Positions 26,747 through 36,183 of a stretch of 64,000 bases of DNA are shown one piece after another. The translations under genes were made by a program, and so were the position numbers. Below the pieces are notes generated by a model. That model was given only the letters and a program-made list of their open reading frames with translations. It made no database searches and was not told the origin of the DNA. This DNA comes from Bacillus pumilus (GTDB taxonomy: Bacteria > Bacillota > Bacilli > Bacillales > Bacillaceae): assembly GCF_009937765.1 (NCBI RefSeq), contig NZ_CP047089.1:1362272-1426271 (forward strand). Reading direction: 5' to 3'. Every line of letters begins with the position of its first letter. Within the stretch, counting starts at the first letter, position 1.

Positions 26747-28450
26747 ATGGAGTTTATCATCGGTTTAATTGTCATTTTGCTTGCTTTGTTTTCAGTCGGT
26801 TATTTCCTCAGAAAAAATATATATAAAGAGATTGACCGATTGGAAGCATGGAAAATTGAAATTTTAAACAGATCAATTGTAGAAGAAATTTCAAAAATCA
26901 AACACTTAAAAATGACCGGAGAAACAGAGCAATTTTTTGAAAGGTGGCGTGCAGAGTGGGACGATATCGTCACAGCCCATCTTCCAAAGGTAGAGGAGCT
27001 ATTATATGACGCAGAAGAGTATTCTGATAAATATCGATTCTCCAAAGCCAAGCAGGTTCTAACTCATATTGAGGACTTGCTGAGTGCTGCTGATTCGAAC
27101 ATCGAAGACATTTTAAAAGAAATTGCAGACCTTGTCACAAGCGAGGAGCAAAATCGCAAGGACATTGAAAAGGTCAAAGAGCAATACCAAACGGTTCGAA
27201 AAAATCTGCTTGCGTACAGCCATTTATATGGCACCCTTTATGACAAAATGGAGCAGGACTTAGACGAGGCCTGGGAAGGGATTAAGCAGTACGAGGAAGA
27301 AACAGAAAACGGAAACTACATGAAAGCAAGAAAGATATTGCTTGAGCAAGACCGCAGACTCGACCAGCTTCAACTATATATCAATGATGTACCAAAGCTT
27401 ATTGCAGACTGCAAACAAACCGTACCAGGTCAGCTGACGAAGCTGAAAGACGGATATCAAGAAATGTCGGAAAAAGGCTACAAGCTGGAGCACATCCAGA
27501 TCACGAAAGAGCTGGAGACTTTAAACAAACAGCTTGCGAGAGCGGAAAAATTGCTCATTGATGAACTCAATTTAGAAGAGGCATCAAGCATTCTGCAAAT
27601 GATCGATGATGCGATTGAGACGCTGTATGATCAGCTGGAGGCGGAAGTAGAGGCAGGTCAGGAAATCAAAAGCAGAATGCCTGAGCTCACAGAAGCATTC
27701 GAAAAGCTTGAGCAAGATCACACACAAACAAAGGCAGAAACGGCTCTTGTAAAAGAAAGTTACAAGCTGACAGCAGGAGAGCTTGATCAACAGAAAGCAT
27801 TTGAAAAACGTTTAGAAGAAATTGAAAAGCTGATGAAACAAATCCGTGAGAAGCTTGATCGTGATCACGTGGCATATTCATTACTAATGGATGAAATCAA
27901 TCAGCTGGAGACCTTTATCGAAGATGCAAAAGCATTGCATGACACATTTAAAGGTCATCTCCAATCATTAAGAAAAGAAGAATTACAAGCGAGGGAAACA
28001 CTGGCTGAGCTTAAAACGATGCTGACAGATACAGTACGTCAGCTACATAAAAGCAATATTCCAGGTGTACCTGCTGAGATGAAAGAGCGGGCTGAAAAAG
28101 CGCAGGAGATGATTCATCAAGTGCACGAGCAGCTAGAAAACCTGCCACTCAACATGCCAGCAGTAAATCAACAATTAAAAGAAGCCTCTGACACAGTCAG
28201 GAATGTTGTGGATGAGACAGAAGAAATGCTTAGTAAAGTGGATCAAATTGAACGAATCATTCAATATGGCAATCGCTTTAGAAGTCAAAACCATATTCTT
28301 TCAGAACAATTAAAAGAGGCGGAACGAAGATTTTACGCTTATGATTACAACGGATCATTTGACATAGCGGCAGCAGCTGTTGAAAAAGCATCACCAGGTG
28401 CTGTACAAAAGCTATTAGCTCAGCAAGAAAAAGAGTATCAGCATCAATAA
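26747..28450 (+). CDS. ezrA: Septation ring formation regulator EzrA
   Basis: Membrane-anchored inhibitor of FtsZ ring assembly at wrong sites, also part of the early divisome. The 567-residue protein has one N-terminal membrane segment (FIIGLIVILLALFSVGYFL, residues 3-21) with the N-terminus outside, then a long alpha-helical, spectrin-like repeat region with heptads over the whole length. The patch YGNRFRSQNHILSEQLKEAE near residue 505 corresponds to the conserved QNR motif region. Length matches B. subtilis EzrA. It ends at a strong bidirectional terminator. Confidence 0.95.
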   Translation: MEFIIGLIVILLALFSVGYFLRKNIYKEIDRLEAWKIEILNRSIVEEISKIKHLKMTGETEQFFERWRAEWDDIVTAHLPKVEELLYDAEEYSDKYRFSKAKQVLTHIEDLLSAADSNIEDILKEIADLVTSEEQNRKDIEKVKEQYQTVRKNLLAYSHLYGTLYDKMEQDLDEAWEGIKQYEEETENGNYMKARKILLEQDRRLDQLQLYINDVPKLIADCKQTVPGQLTKLKDGYQEMSEKGYKLEHIQITKELETLNKQLARAEKLLIDELNLEEASSILQMIDDAIETLYDQLEAEVEAGQEIKSRMPELTEAFEKLEQDHTQTKAETALVKESYKLTAGELDQQKAFEKRLEEIEKLMKQIREKLDRDHVAYSLLMDEINQLETFIEDAKALHDTFKGHLQSLRKEELQARETLAELKTMLTDTVRQLHKSNIPGVPAEMKERAEKAQEMIHQVHEQLENLPLNMPAVNQQLKEASDTVRNVVDETEEMLSKVDQIERIIQYGNRFRSQNHILSEQLKEAERRFYAYDYNGSFDIAAAAVEKASPGAVQKLLAQQEKEYQHQ

Positions 28451-28487
28451 AAAAGCTGAAGTCCATTTACAGGACTTCAGCTTTTTT
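28449..28487. terminator. Bidirectional terminator between ezrA and braB1
   Basis: AAAAAAGCTGAAGTCC / GGACTTCAGCTTTTTT, a perfect 16-bp stem. Confidence 0.92.
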
Positions 28488-28490
28488 CTG

Positions 28491-29834
28491 TTAAGATGCT
28501 TGTTTCTCCCGCTTTTGGGAAGCAGGAGAAGTGAAGAGAGAAAGAATGAACCCAATGACCACTCCGAAAATAGCAGGAACAACCCAACCAATACCAAGGT
28601 CATATAAAGGTAATATCGTTTGGAAGAGATCCTCCACTGGTCCAATCGGGAGTTTCGCTGCTACTAAGCCGTCAAACAAACTGACGCAGCCTGTTAAAAT
28701 CAAAGTAAGGACGTAAACAGGTCTTCTTTGACCAATCCATCTATCTGCTAGCGACAAAACAATGATGACAATCGCTAGTGGGTAAATGGCAGTTAAAACT
28801 GGGACAGAGAAAGCAATAATATGAGCAAGTCCAAAATTTGAAATGATAAAACTGAATAATGTCACGAGTGTAACGACCATTTTATAAGAAAGTTTAGGTA
28901 ATAAATTCGAGAAATACTCTCCGCATGATGTAACGAGACCGATACTTGTCGTTAAACAAGCCACCGTAATCGCAGCACCCAACACAATATTTCCTAAGCT
29001 GCCAAATAAGAATTGAGAAGACTGAGCCAAGATTTTACTACCATCTCCAACAAAACCAATGGCATGTGTACTTGAAGCGCCTAAATAAGCAAGAGATAGA
29101 TAAACAAATGTTAATCCGCAAGCTGCAATCAGACCCGCTTTGATACAAGCAGATGTCAGTGCCTTTTTACTTGTCACACCGCGTCCTTTAATGGCGTTGA
29201 TGACAACAACCCCAAACACTATAGAAGCAAGAGCATCCATGGTTTTATAGCCCTCTAAAAATCCTTTAAAAAATGATCCGTTGCTATAGGATACATCAGG
29301 TGTGCCAATAACGCCCATCGGCGTTAAAATGGCTTTGACAATAATGATAAAAATAATCGTAAATTTAATCGGTGTTAACACTTTTCCTACACGGTCTACA
29401 ATCTTCGTTGGATTTAGAGCAAGATAATACGTAATACCAAAAAAGACAAGTGTGAATAAAAGAAGTGAGAGCCAAGCTGGTACACCTGCTAAAAAGGGTA
29501 ATGCACCAATTTCATATGAAACCGTTCCTGTACGAGGAATAGCGAAAAGTGGCCCAATAGATAAATATAAAATGACGGTAAATGCTGTACCAAAAGCTGG
29601 GTGAGCTTTATCAGCTAATCCTTTCGCATCTCGACCTGTCAGAGCGATTGCAATAATCCCTAGAAGAGGTAAACCGACACCTGTTAATAAAAATCCGCCC
29701 ATTGCTTTCCACACATTTTGCCCAGCATATTGCCCAAGCTCTGGTGGATAAATCATATTACCGGCGCCGAAGAATAGAGCAAACAGCATAAAACCTATGA
29801 TAACCGTATCTTTCGTCGACAAAGTTGCCTTCAT
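28491..29834 (-). CDS. braB: Branched-chain amino acid carrier BraB, paralogue 1
   Basis: Sodium-coupled uptake of leucine, isoleucine and valine through the LIV-II carrier family. The 447-residue protein has about 12 membrane segments and starts KATLSTKDTVIIGFMLFALFFGAGNMIYPPELGQYAG; the GAGNMI(F/Y)PP stretch is the family signature. ATG 29834, set by TGGAGG, gives exactly the same length as the neighbour upstream, to which it is clearly similar over its whole length. A CodY-like box lies at 29864-29878. This copy lies next to ezrA; B. subtilis has a single braB here. Confidence 0.93.
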   Translation of the reverse strand: MKATLSTKDTVIIGFMLFALFFGAGNMIYPPELGQYAGQNVWKAMGGFLLTGVGLPLLGIIAIALTGRDAKGLADKAHPAFGTAFTVILYLSIGPLFAIPRTGTVSYEIGALPFLAGVPAWLSLLLFTLVFFGITYYLALNPTKIVDRVGKVLTPIKFTIIFIIIVKAILTPMGVIGTPDVSYSNGSFFKGFLEGYKTMDALASIVFGVVVINAIKGRGVTSKKALTSACIKAGLIAACGLTFVYLSLAYLGASSTHAIGFVGDGSKILAQSSQFLFGSLGNIVLGAAITVACLTTSIGLVTSCGEYFSNLLPKLSYKMVVTLVTLFSFIISNFGLAHIIAFSVPVLTAIYPLAIVIIVLSLADRWIGQRRPVYVLTLILTGCVSLFDGLVAAKLPIGPVEDLFQTILPLYDLGIGWVVPAIFGVVIGFILSLFTSPASQKREKQAS

Positions 29835-29863
29835 TGCATTTAAAGCCTCCATTATTATGTTGA

Positions 29864-29878
29864 AATATTCTGTTAATT
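29864..29878 (-). promoter_or_regulatory. CodY-like box upstream of braB1
   Basis: AATATTCTGTTAATT matches the CodY consensus AATTTTCWGAAAATT at 12 of 15 positions, 30 bp upstream of the start codon. Confidence 0.55.
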
Positions 29879-29997
29879 AGTTGCTAGGTAACCGTTCATC
29901 ATTAACAATCACTAATTATAAAGGATGTACGCCTGATGTCAACATGTGTTTTCGTACAAAAGTCATGAATTTTTCTATTTTAGTATATGGAGAACAA

Positions 29998-30038
29998 TAA
30001 AAAACATCCCCCTCCAATGGAGAAGGGGATGTTTTGGC
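29998..30038 (-). terminator. Terminator of braB2
   Basis: AAAACATCCCC / GGGGATGTTTT with a T run on the minus strand. Confidence 0.88.
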
Positions 30039-30047
30039 TTGCAATGA

Positions 30048-31391
30048 TTATGAGGCAAGCTGCTTGGGCGGGCTGGTAAACATGGAAATAAGTAAACCAA
30101 CTATAGCACCGATAATAGCTGGTATGATCCAGCCAATGCCTAAATCGTAAAACGGAACAATTGATTTCAAGATGCCAGGCAATCCGCCTAGATTCACTTC
30201 GGCAGCTAATAATCCATCAATGATGGCAAAGAAACCAGTAAATATGAGAGAAACGATATAAATGATTCTTCTGCCATTAATCCAGCGATCAAGGAATGAC
30301 AATAAAATAATGACAATAGCTAGTGGATAGATCGTCACAAGAACTGGAACAGATAGAGAGATAATTTGTGCCAGTCCAAGGTTTGCAACCAGTGTACTAA
30401 ATAAAGAAACGATCAGAACGACTGTGCGATAAGACAGGCTAGGGAAGAGCTTTGAAAAATATTCTCCACAAGATGAAATAAGTCCAACACTAGTCGTTAA
30501 ACAAGCGAATAAAATGGCTGCGCCAAGAACAATGTTACCAGCGGAACCGAATAAAAAGTTGGCAGAAAGTGAAAGCAGTTTGCCTCCTTCATTTGCTCCA
30601 ACCATTCCCGTCGCATCGGGGCTTGAAGCACCCACATAAGCAAGTGAAATGTAGACTAATGCTAGCCCAACAGCTGCCACGAGTCCTGCTTTAATACAAG
30701 CTGCTGCAAGAGATTTTCGTTCCGTGATGCCTCTGTCCTTAACAGCTGTCACGACGACGATTCCAAATACGATAGAAGCGAGAGCATCCATTGTTTTATA
30801 ACCTTCTAAAAATCCAGTAAAGAGCGGATTTGCCTTATAGGTTGCATCAGGAGCACCGATCATTCCCATTGGCGTAGCAATGGCTTTAATGACAATAATA
30901 GCGATAACAGTTAATAAGATCGGTGTCAAAATTTTCCCAATTCGATCAACCAGCTTTGAAGGATTTAAAGCAAGCAAGTATGAAATAGTGAAAAACACTA
31001 CGGTAAAGATGAATAGTGGTATCCATGAAGTGGCTTGGGTACCTGAGAGAAATGGAGCTAATCCTATCTCATATGAAACCGTACCAGTTCGCGGGATAGC
31101 GAAAAATGGCCCGATAGATAAATACAAAATCACGGTGAAGATGGTCCCGAATTTTGGATGTGCTTTATCCGCAAGGCCCTTTGCACCGGTACCTGTAAGG
31201 GCAACTGCAATCACCCCAAGAAGCGGAAGTCCTACTCCTGTGAGCAAAAATCCACCTATGGCAAGCCATACATTTTCACCCGCATATTGTCCAAGAACAG
31301 GTGGGAAAATCATATTTCCTGCGCCAAAGAATAATGCAAAAAGCATCAAACCAATGGCTAGCGTCTCTTTTATACTTAAACTATTTTTCAA
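30048..31391 (-). CDS. Branched-chain amino acid carrier BraB, paralogue 2
   Basis: A second LIV-II-type carrier of 447 residues. It shares long runs with the copy downstream, including the start region LMLFALFFGAGNMIFPP, GPFFAIPRTGTVSYEIG and GFLEGYKTMDALASIVFG, and ends in a shorter tail (MFTSPPKQLAS). The start is TTG 31391 after AAGGAGGGACTATT. A CodY-like box lies at 31430-31444. Two tandem copies with separate promoters and terminators point to gene duplication; different affinity or substrate preference is possible but cannot be judged from sequence. Confidence 0.92.
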   Translation of the reverse strand: MKNSLSIKETLAIGLMLFALFFGAGNMIFPPVLGQYAGENVWLAIGGFLLTGVGLPLLGVIAVALTGTGAKGLADKAHPKFGTIFTVILYLSIGPFFAIPRTGTVSYEIGLAPFLSGTQATSWIPLFIFTVVFFTISYLLALNPSKLVDRIGKILTPILLTVIAIIVIKAIATPMGMIGAPDATYKANPLFTGFLEGYKTMDALASIVFGIVVVTAVKDRGITERKSLAAACIKAGLVAAVGLALVYISLAYVGASSPDATGMVGANEGGKLLSLSANFLFGSAGNIVLGAAILFACLTTSVGLISSCGEYFSKLFPSLSYRTVVLIVSLFSTLVANLGLAQIISLSVPVLVTIYPLAIVIILLSFLDRWINGRRIIYIVSLIFTGFFAIIDGLLAAEVNLGGLPGILKSIVPFYDLGIGWIIPAIIGAIVGLLISMFTSPPKQLAS

Positions 31392-31429
31392 AATAGTCCC
31401 TCCTTAATCAGTGTTGTGTGCCAAATTAA

Positions 31430-31444
31430 AATATTCTGACAATT
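31430..31444 (-). promoter_or_regulatory. CodY box upstream of braB2
   Basis: AATATTCTGACAATT matches the CodY consensus AATTTTCWGAAAATT at 13 of 15 positions. It sits at nearly the same distance from the start as in braB1. A GTGCCATTGGCAC inverted repeat follows at 31456-31468. Confidence 0.65.
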
Positions 31445-31592
31445 AAAATGTTTATGTGCCATTGGCACTATGGATGATATAGTGAAAATGGAAAGTTGTC
31501 AACTGCCATTTTCAGAAAATTCTCTGTCTGACTTCATTATGGTAACATATAAATGCATTTATTTTTTAAGTTTTTTTGTAAGGAGTTACAAT

Positions 31593-32735
31593 ATGATCTA
31601 TCTTGATAATAGTGCAACAACCAAGCCTTATCCAGAGGTTTTACAAGTATATCAGCAAGTGAGTGAACGTTTTTTTGGAAATCCATCATCGCTTCATCAG
31701 CTCGGAATTGATGCAAGCCGGCTGCTAAATGAAACGAGAAAACAAATGCTTCACTATACAGGCTTGAAACAATATGAGATTATTTTTACTTCTGGTGCAA
31801 CAGAAGCAAATAACATTGCCATTAAAGGAGCAGCTCTCGCCAAAATGAACCGGGGGAAACATATTGTGACAACAGCAATTGAACACCCCTCTGTCACCGA
31901 ATCGTTTGAACAACTAAAGGCTTTATTTGGTTTCGATATCTCCTATATCCGAGTAAATGAGCATGGCCATGCAGATATGAAACATTTAAAAGAAGTGCTT
32001 CGTCCTGATACAGTACTTGTCAGCATGATGCATGTCAATAACGAAACGGGTGCCATCCAGCCGATTGAAGAAGCTGCTGGCATGATTCGTGAGCATGCTG
32101 AAAATGCCCTATTTCATGTCGACGGGGTGCAGGGAATGTGCAGAGTAGCACTTGATAAACAGCTGGATGTGGATCTTTTGACGATATCAGGCCACAAAAT
32201 TCATGGCTTAAAGGGCACAGGAGCGCTCTTTTTAAAGAAAGGTGTAGTGCTTGCCCCTTTTATCACAGGAGGAGAGCAGGAACTAGGCCTGCGTTCAGGT
32301 ACAGAAAACCCTGCTGGTGCTGTCAGCCTAGCAAAAGCCATGAAACAATCATTCGAACTGCAAAAAAAACATCATAATGAAATGCTCAACTTAAAAACGC
32401 AGCTACAAAAGCAGCTTGGAGAAATAGAAGGTATTGTGATCAACACACCGCTAACGCAAAGTGCGCCGCATATTGTCAATTTTTCAGTTCCAGGTATTCA
32501 AATCGAGGTCCTTCTCCATATGCTTGAAAAAGAAGGCATATATGTCTCGACAACCTCTGCCTGCTCAGCTAAGAAAAAGGAGCCGAGCCAAGTTCTCCTA
32601 GCGATGGGGAAATCGGAAGAAGCGGCAAAAAGCAGTATGAGAATCAGTTTGACGTATGGACAAGGACCAGAGCTAGCACCGCAAATCATCACATCGATCG
32701 CACAAAGTGTGAAAAAATTAAAAGGAATGAGATAA
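31593..32735 (+). CDS. nifZ: Cysteine desulfurase NifZ
   Basis: Pyridoxal-phosphate enzyme that takes sulfur from cysteine and passes it to ThiI for 4-thiouridine in tRNA. The 380-residue protein has the PLP lysine at 202 in SGHKIHGLKG and the active-site Cys324 in TTSACSAKKKEPS. AAGGAG precedes ATG 31593; the longer frame from 31470 has no ribosome site and crosses the braB2 control region. thiI follows after 4 bp, which agrees with the dedicated NifZ-ThiI pair of B. subtilis. Confidence 0.94.
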   Translation: MIYLDNSATTKPYPEVLQVYQQVSERFFGNPSSLHQLGIDASRLLNETRKQMLHYTGLKQYEIIFTSGATEANNIAIKGAALAKMNRGKHIVTTAIEHPSVTESFEQLKALFGFDISYIRVNEHGHADMKHLKEVLRPDTVLVSMMHVNNETGAIQPIEEAAGMIREHAENALFHVDGVQGMCRVALDKQLDVDLLTISGHKIHGLKGTGALFLKKGVVLAPFITGGEQELGLRSGTENPAGAVSLAKAMKQSFELQKKHHNEMLNLKTQLQKQLGEIEGIVINTPLTQSAPHIVNFSVPGIQIEVLLHMLEKEGIYVSTTSACSAKKKEPSQVLLAMGKSEEAAKSSMRISLTYGQGPELAPQIITSIAQSVKKLKGMR

Positions 32736-32739
32736 CAAC

Positions 32740-33945
32740 ATGAAATATGATCATATTTTAGTCCGTTTTGGTGAAATTTCAACGAAAGGGAAAAATAGAA
32801 AGAAATTTATTGAAAAACTAAGGCAGCATATCCGGTTTGTATTGAAAGACTTTGAAGCATTAAAATATGCATCTGATAGAGACCGCATTACGATTATGCT
32901 GAACGGAGAAGACCCTGAACCGATTTCAGAACAGCTTAAAGGTGTATTTGGCATTCAAAGCTTTAGTCTGGCGGTGAAATGTGAGACAAATCTTGATGCC
33001 ATTAAAGAAGCGGCACTCACAGCGGTACAGGAAGTGTATGAACAAGGAAATACATTTAAGGTCTCAACGAAACGGTCTTATAAACAATTTGAACTTGATT
33101 CAAATGAAATGAACCGTGAAATTGGTGGACATGTGCTGAGGAATACAGAAAACTTAACGGTCAATGTCAAACAGCCGGATGTGCATTTGCGTATTGAAAT
33201 AAGAGAACAGGCGACATATATTACATTTAAAGATGTCAAAGGTGCAGGCGGATTGCCGGTTGGTTCAAGCGGAAGAGCGATGCTCATGCTTTCAGGAGGC
33301 TTTGACAGCCCAGTTGCCGGCTATCAAGCGATGAAACGCGGTATTCAAATTGAGGCTGTCCATTTCTTTAGTCCCCCATATACAAGTGAACGTGCTAAGC
33401 AAAAGGTCATTGATCTGACAGAGTGCTTAGCTGCATATGGTGGCGAAATAAAACTTCACATCGTCCCTTTTACAAAAATTCAAGAGCTGATTCATAAACA
33501 AGTACCTGAAAACTATACGATGACATCAACAAGAAGAATGATGCTGAAAATTGCAGATAAAATAAGAGAGAAGCGTGATGCTCTTGCAATTATTACTGGT
33601 GAAAGCCTTGGACAAGTCGCAAGTCAAACACTTGAAAGCATGTATGCCATTAACCATGTGACCAATACACCAATCATTCGCCCGCTTATTGCGGTTGATA
33701 AGAATGATATTATTGATGAAGCGAGACGAATTGGTACTTACGAGACAAGCATTCAGCCTTTCGAGGATTGCTGCACGATCTTTACGCCGCCGTCTCCTAA
33801 AACAAAACCAAAGCTTGAGAAAGTAGAACGCTACGAAAGCTTTGCTGATTTTGAGCCAATGCTTGATGAGGCAGTGGAGCAAATCGAAACGATCATCGTC
33901 AAAAATGAGAAGAAAGCGGCAGACGAATTCGCTGATTTATTCTAA
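32740..33945 (+). CDS. thiI: tRNA 4-thiouridine sulfurtransferase ThiI
   Basis: Adenylates uridine 8 of tRNA and transfers sulfur to it. The 401-residue protein comprises a ferredoxin-like N-terminus, a THUMP RNA-binding domain (about 60-165) and an ATP-pyrophosphatase domain with the PP-loop SGGFDSP at 185-191. The C-terminal rhodanese domain of E. coli ThiI is missing, as in B. subtilis, so the enzyme depends on the NifZ neighbour as sulfur donor. Co-transcribed with nifZ. Confidence 0.95.
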   Translation: MKYDHILVRFGEISTKGKNRKKFIEKLRQHIRFVLKDFEALKYASDRDRITIMLNGEDPEPISEQLKGVFGIQSFSLAVKCETNLDAIKEAALTAVQEVYEQGNTFKVSTKRSYKQFELDSNEMNREIGGHVLRNTENLTVNVKQPDVHLRIEIREQATYITFKDVKGAGGLPVGSSGRAMLMLSGGFDSPVAGYQAMKRGIQIEAVHFFSPPYTSERAKQKVIDLTECLAAYGGEIKLHIVPFTKIQELIHKQVPENYTMTSTRRMMLKIADKIREKRDALAIITGESLGQVASQTLESMYAINHVTNTPIIRPLIAVDKNDIIDEARRIGTYETSIQPFEDCCTIFTPPSPKTKPKLEKVERYESFADFEPMLDEAVEQIETIIVKNEKKAADEFADLF

Positions 33946-33981
33946 AATAAAAATTTCATAATAATTACCATAAAATCAATC

Positions 33982-34011
33982 GCATGAAGTCATGTGTTTC
34001 TACACATTCTA
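33982..34011 (+). promoter_or_regulatory. Sigma-G promoter of sspA
   Basis: GCATG, exactly 18 nt, CATTCTA, which fits the sigma-G forespore consensus GYATR-N18-CATNHTA. It lies 24 bp upstream of the sspA start. Confidence 0.8.
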
Positions 34012-34034
34012 TATTCACAAGGAGGTGAGAACAC

Positions 34035-34247
34035 ATGGCTCAACAAAACAGACAAAGCAGTTCTAACCAATTACTAGTACCAGGCGCTGCACAAGCAATC
34101 GACCAAATGAAGTACGAAATCGCTTCTGAATTCGGTGTAAACCTTGGTGCAGAAACAACAGCTCGCGCTAACGGATCAGTTGGTGGAGAAATCACTAAGC
34201 GTCTTGTATCTTACGCTCAACAACATATGGGTGGCGGATCTTTCTAA
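34035..34247 (+). CDS. sspA: Small acid-soluble spore protein, alpha/beta type (SspA)
   Basis: Saturates spore DNA and protects it from UV, heat and chemicals; degraded by the GPR protease during germination. The 70-residue protein has the family signatures [31 protein letters not shown] split around the GPR cleavage site in EIASEFG (about residues 30-36) and a C-terminal [21 protein letters not shown] is an ideal ribosome site. The sigma-G promoter upstream predicts forespore expression; terminator at 34276. Confidence 0.96.
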   Translation: MAQQNRQSSSNQLLVPGAAQAIDQMKYEIASEFGVNLGAETTARANGSVGGEITKRLVSYAQQHMGGGSF

Positions 34248-34275
34248 GACACACAATTAAAAAGCTATGGCTTAG

Positions 34276-34303
34276 GAGCGGGATCATTCCCGCTCTTTTC
34301 TTT
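34276..34303 (+). terminator. Terminator of sspA
   Basis: GAGCGGGA / TCCCGCTC with a 4-nt loop and TTTTCTTTTT. Confidence 0.88.
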
Positions 34304-34359
34304 TTGTACATAAAAATAGTTTGAATATTTACAAAAAAGAAGACGAATTGAAAAAATTA

Positions 34360-34445
34360 TGGCATAATACTAGGAGTAGGTCCTAATTCAAGCATTTTTC
34401 AGTTATGAGTGTTAGAATGGGTAAATTGAAACATGTTTCGTTTCA
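34360..34445 (+). promoter_or_regulatory. ytcI upstream signals: extended -10 and inverted repeat
   Basis: TGGCATAAT (34360-34368) is an extended -10 element. Further down, TGAAAC and GTTTCA separated by 7 nt (34427-34445) form a palindromic site just before the ribosome site; the protein that would bind is unknown. Confidence 0.4.
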
Positions 34446-34472
34446 TAGAAAGAGGCTAAAAGGAGCTGTACC

Positions 34473-36053
34473 ATGAAAAGAGAAGACTTAATTGCACCAG
34501 AACAATATAACTTAGTCAGTGAGATTGAAGCGTTCAGTCATGACAAGAAGAAAATGGCCCTGCACTGGCAGGATGGAAATGGCCACGAAGCACATGTGAC
34601 ATATGCAGCTTTAGTGGAAGAAGCAAATAAAATTGGTCATGTATTATTAAATGCAGGCTTTAAAAAAGGCGATAAAATCATTGTGATGGTGCCGCGCATG
34701 CTAGAGGCATACAGCATTTATTTAGCGATCTTGAAAACAGGAATGGTCGTCATTCCTTGTTCAGAAATGCTGCGTGCAAAAGATTTAGATTACCGAATTG
34801 AACATGCAGAAGCAAAGGGAGCGATCGTTTACTCTTCATTCATTCAATCGTTCGACGGAACCCAAAAACCAAACGATTTTAAAACATTCTCAATCGGTGA
34901 GAACGATCATGGTTGGACAAACATTCTCGCGCAAAAAGAAGAGCAATCAAGCGAGCTGCAAATGGCTCCAACAACACGTACTGATATGGCGTTCTTATCC
35001 TATACATCTGGTACAACAGGCAATCCGAAAGGGGTTGTTCATACACATGGCTGGGCATATGCACATTTACGCACGGCTGCCAAAGCATGGCTTTCCATTA
35101 ATGAAGGGGATAAAGTATGGGCGACAGCAGGACCAGGGTGGCAAAAATGGGTGTGGAGCCCTCTCTTATCAGTGTTAGGAAGCGGGGCAGAAGGTTTTGT
35201 ATACGGAGGGAAGTTCAATCCAAATACATACTTAGAACTGCTTCAAAAAAATGAAATCAATGTCCTATGCTGTACGCCGACAGAATACAGATTTATGGCG
35301 AAAGTAGATGACTTAAGTCAGTACGAGCTTCCAAAGCTACATAGTGCCGTGTCTGCGGGAGAGCCGCTCAACCGTGAAGTCATTGATACATTCAAAAAGC
35401 ATTTTGATATAGAAGTACGAGACGGCTATGGCCAAACAGAAAGCACACTGCTCGTTGGGGTGCTAAAAGGAATGGATATCAAGCCTGGGAGTATGGGAAA
35501 ACCAACACCTGGCAACGAAGTCGAGATCATTGATGAGGACGGCAGCGTATGCGCTCATGGAGAAGTTGGTGACATTGCGGTTCATCTCGAAACGCCGGCT
35601 TTATTTAAGGAATACTACAAAGATGAAGAGCGTACGAAGGCGCAGCGCCGCGGGAATTACTTTATTACCGGTGACCGTGCGAAAAAAGATGAAGATGGCT
35701 ACTTCTGGTTTGAAAGCCGCAGAGATGATATCATCGTCAGCTCAGGCTATACCATTGGGCCGTTTGAAGTAGAAGATGCGCTGATTAAACACCCAGCAGT
35801 GAAAGAATGTGCGGTTGTGGCGAGTCCAGATGAAATCAGAGGATCCATCGTGAAGGCATATGTTGTCCTACGTGATGAATCAGCACAAAGTGATGAGCTG
35901 ATCAAAGAGCTGCAAACACATGTGAAAAACACAACAGCACCTTACAAATACCCAAGAGAAATTGAATTCATTGACGAACTGCCAAAAACACCGTCAGCGA
36001 AAATCCGTCGCGTCGAGCTGAGAGAAAGAGAGCTTGCACGAAAAGGATCTTGA
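34473..36053 (+). CDS. ytcI: Acyl-CoA synthetase YtcI (AMP-forming)
   Basis: A 526-residue ligase of the acetyl-CoA/medium-chain acyl-CoA synthetase group, similar to the MbcS enzymes that activate branched short-chain acids. The adenylation motifs are LSYTSGTTGNPKGVVHTH (about 175-192), DGYGQTEST (about 316-324), ITGDRAKKDEDGYFWF (about 399-414) and the C-terminal Lys in TPSAKIRRVELRE. AAAGGAGC lies before the ATG. In B. subtilis ytcI is followed directly by the ytcJ/nadK2 region; here the order breaks after ytcI and the accessory block begins. Confidence 0.9.
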   Translation: MKREDLIAPEQYNLVSEIEAFSHDKKKMALHWQDGNGHEAHVTYAALVEEANKIGHVLLNAGFKKGDKIIVMVPRMLEAYSIYLAILKTGMVVIPCSEMLRAKDLDYRIEHAEAKGAIVYSSFIQSFDGTQKPNDFKTFSIGENDHGWTNILAQKEEQSSELQMAPTTRTDMAFLSYTSGTTGNPKGVVHTHGWAYAHLRTAAKAWLSINEGDKVWATAGPGWQKWVWSPLLSVLGSGAEGFVYGGKFNPNTYLELLQKNEINVLCCTPTEYRFMAKVDDLSQYELPKLHSAVSAGEPLNREVIDTFKKHFDIEVRDGYGQTESTLLVGVLKGMDIKPGSMGKPTPGNEVEIIDEDGSVCAHGEVGDIAVHLETPALFKEYYKDEERTKAQRRGNYFITGDRAKKDEDGYFWFESRRDDIIVSSGYTIGPFEVEDALIKHPAVKECAVVASPDEIRGSIVKAYVVLRDESAQSDELIKELQTHVKNTTAPYKYPREIEFIDELPKTPSAKIRRVELRERELARKGS

Positions 36054-36063
36054 TGAATAAACG

Positions 36064-36098
36064 AAAAGCGTTTGGATGAAAGCATCCAGCGCTTTTTT
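36064..36098 (+). terminator. Terminator of ytcI
   Basis: AAAGCG..GGATG / CATCC..CGCTTT stem with a T run. Confidence 0.83.
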
Positions 36099-36183
36099 TA
36101 TGGATCATCAATTCTGCTGGAAAAGATCATGATGTTTTATGTTAAAATGTGTTGGAATTGCTTGAAAAGGAGAATATTAGAAG

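Noticed and set aside
30880-31407. 175-residue frame opposite to braB2
   Set aside because: Antisense to a clear carrier gene, no ribosome site, composition typical of a shadow frame.
31470-31592. N-terminal extension of NifZ
   Set aside because: No ribosome site, hydrophobic random sequence; the conserved MIYLDNSATT start is preceded by AAGGAG.
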